Shown piece after piece: positions 5,239 to 5,745 of a stretch of 5,745 nucleotides of DNA (within the stretch, counting starts at the first letter, position 1; the number at the start of each line of letters is the position of its first letter). The position numbers and the translations under genes are program-made. The stretch is taken from NCBI GenBank assembly GCA_002291845.1, contig DBAU01000095.1, positions 1 through 5,745 of the forward strand, written 5' to 3'. The stretch is from Alphaproteobacteria bacterium UBA1002. Lineage in GTDB: Bacteria; Pseudomonadota; Alphaproteobacteria; Rickettsiales; UBA998. The notes beneath the pieces were generated by a model. It saw nothing but the letters and a program-made list of their open reading frames with translations, had not been told where the DNA came from and did no database searches.

Positions 5239-5745
5239 CAGCCCGCCACCTTTCCCAGCTGATCCTTCAGCACTTTGCGGCTGATCTCCTTCACCTCACC
5301 GGCAGGCAGGCTGCCCAGCTGGAACGGCCCATACGCCACGCGGATCAGGCGGCTCACCGGATGGCCGAGATGCTCAAATAGCTTACGGATCTCACGGTTC
5401 TTGCCTTCGCTGAGGGTAACACTGAGCCAAGCATTGCTTTTATTGGCCGATTCCACGTCGGCTTCCACCGGCTGGTAGCGCACGCCATCCACCGTCATGC
5501 CACGCGCCAGCGCTGCCAGCGACCTCTCGCTTGGCGTGCCAAACAGGCGCACCCGGTAGCGCCGCCGCCAGCCGGTCTGCGGATGCTCCATATGCCGCGC
5601 CATGGCTCCGTCATTGGTGAGCAACAGCAGCCCCTCGCTGGTGAGATCGAGCCGGCCGACGGAAATCACCCGCGGCATGCCGGGCGGCAGATGCTCAAAC
5701 ACGGTCGGACGGCCCTGTGGGTCGCGGTGGGTGGTGACCAGCCCC
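5238..5745 (-). CDS. rluB: RsuA/RluB-family rRNA pseudouridine synthase, N-terminus cut by the window edge
   Basis: The visible 168 residues are the C-terminal part of a pseudouridine synthase that isomerises a uridine in rRNA; RluB acts at 23S U2605. The frame stays open to the right edge, reading GLVTTHRDPQGRPT before VFEHLPPGMP, so the gene is incomplete and the GTG at 5702 is an internal Val codon. The catalytic motif GRLDLTSEGLLLLTNDG contains the nucleophile Asp (visible residue 33). YRVRLFG, LSEGKNREIRKLFEHLGHPVSRLIRVAYGPFQLG and LPAGEVKEI follow, all typical of the family. The N-terminal S4 RNA-binding domain would lie beyond the edge. RluB is preferred over RsuA, RluE and RluF from the DPQGRPTVF segment and its neighbour rsmD, but the exact target base is an inference. 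It heads the visible part of the rluB-ACT-rsmD unit. Confidence 0.88.
   Translation of the reverse strand, partial: GLVTTHRDPQGRPTVFEHLPPGMPRVISVGRLDLTSEGLLLLTNDGAMARHMEHPQTGWRRRYRVRLFGTPSERSLAALARGMTVDGVRYQPVEADVESANKSNAWLSVTLSEGKNREIRKLFEHLGHPVSRLIRVAYGPFQLGSLPAGEVKEISRKVLKDQLGKVAG

Noticed and set aside
5238..5702. Taking the GTG at 5702 as the start of the pseudouridine synthase
   Set aside because: The frame continues upstream to the window edge with conserved family residues (THRDPQGRPT), so this GTG is an internal Val codon and the gene is truncated by the window.

Overview
The window looks like chromosomal DNA of a Gram-negative bacterium, most likely an alphaproteobacterium. It is moderately GC-rich by eye. 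It carries an outer-membrane lipid-transport pair (an MlaA lipoprotein gene directly followed by mlaC), an ACT_7-domain protein, and MetF, RsmD and RluB-type proteins whose sequences fit that class. The class assignment is an inference from protein flavour and gene content. I see no mobile element, phage gene, tRNA, rRNA or CRISPR array, and the region is densely coded.

The layout is four blocks of alternating strand. (1) Positions 1-1041 (+) hold the C-terminal 60 percent or so of EttA, an ABC-F translation factor cut by the left edge. (2) Positions 1038-3170 (-) read, in transcription order, mlaA, then mlaC 3 bases later, then after a gap of about 110 bases an unusual stand-alone response-regulator receiver domain. 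(3) Positions 3304-4295 (+) hold a 23-codon upstream ORF that overlaps the start of metF (methylenetetrahydrofolate reductase) through an ATGA junction. (4) Positions 4292-5745 (-) read, in transcription order, an RluB-type pseudouridine synthase cut by the right edge, an ACT_7 protein and rsmD, joined by TGATG stop/start junctions.

Functionally the window mixes translation (EttA, RluB-type synthase, RsmD), outer-membrane lipid asymmetry (MlaA, MlaC) and one-carbon/methionine metabolism (MetF). Most genes are ordinary housekeeping genes. The parts that deserve attention are small. They are the upstream ORF and possible ribosome-site-sequestering hairpin before metF, the atypical receiver protein with inserted segments and no output domain, a 25-codon ORF with a strong ribosome binding site in the mlaC/receiver gap, and two convergent gene pairs that each overlap by exactly 4 bases through their stop codons. 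I found no convincing previously undescribed multi-gene system.
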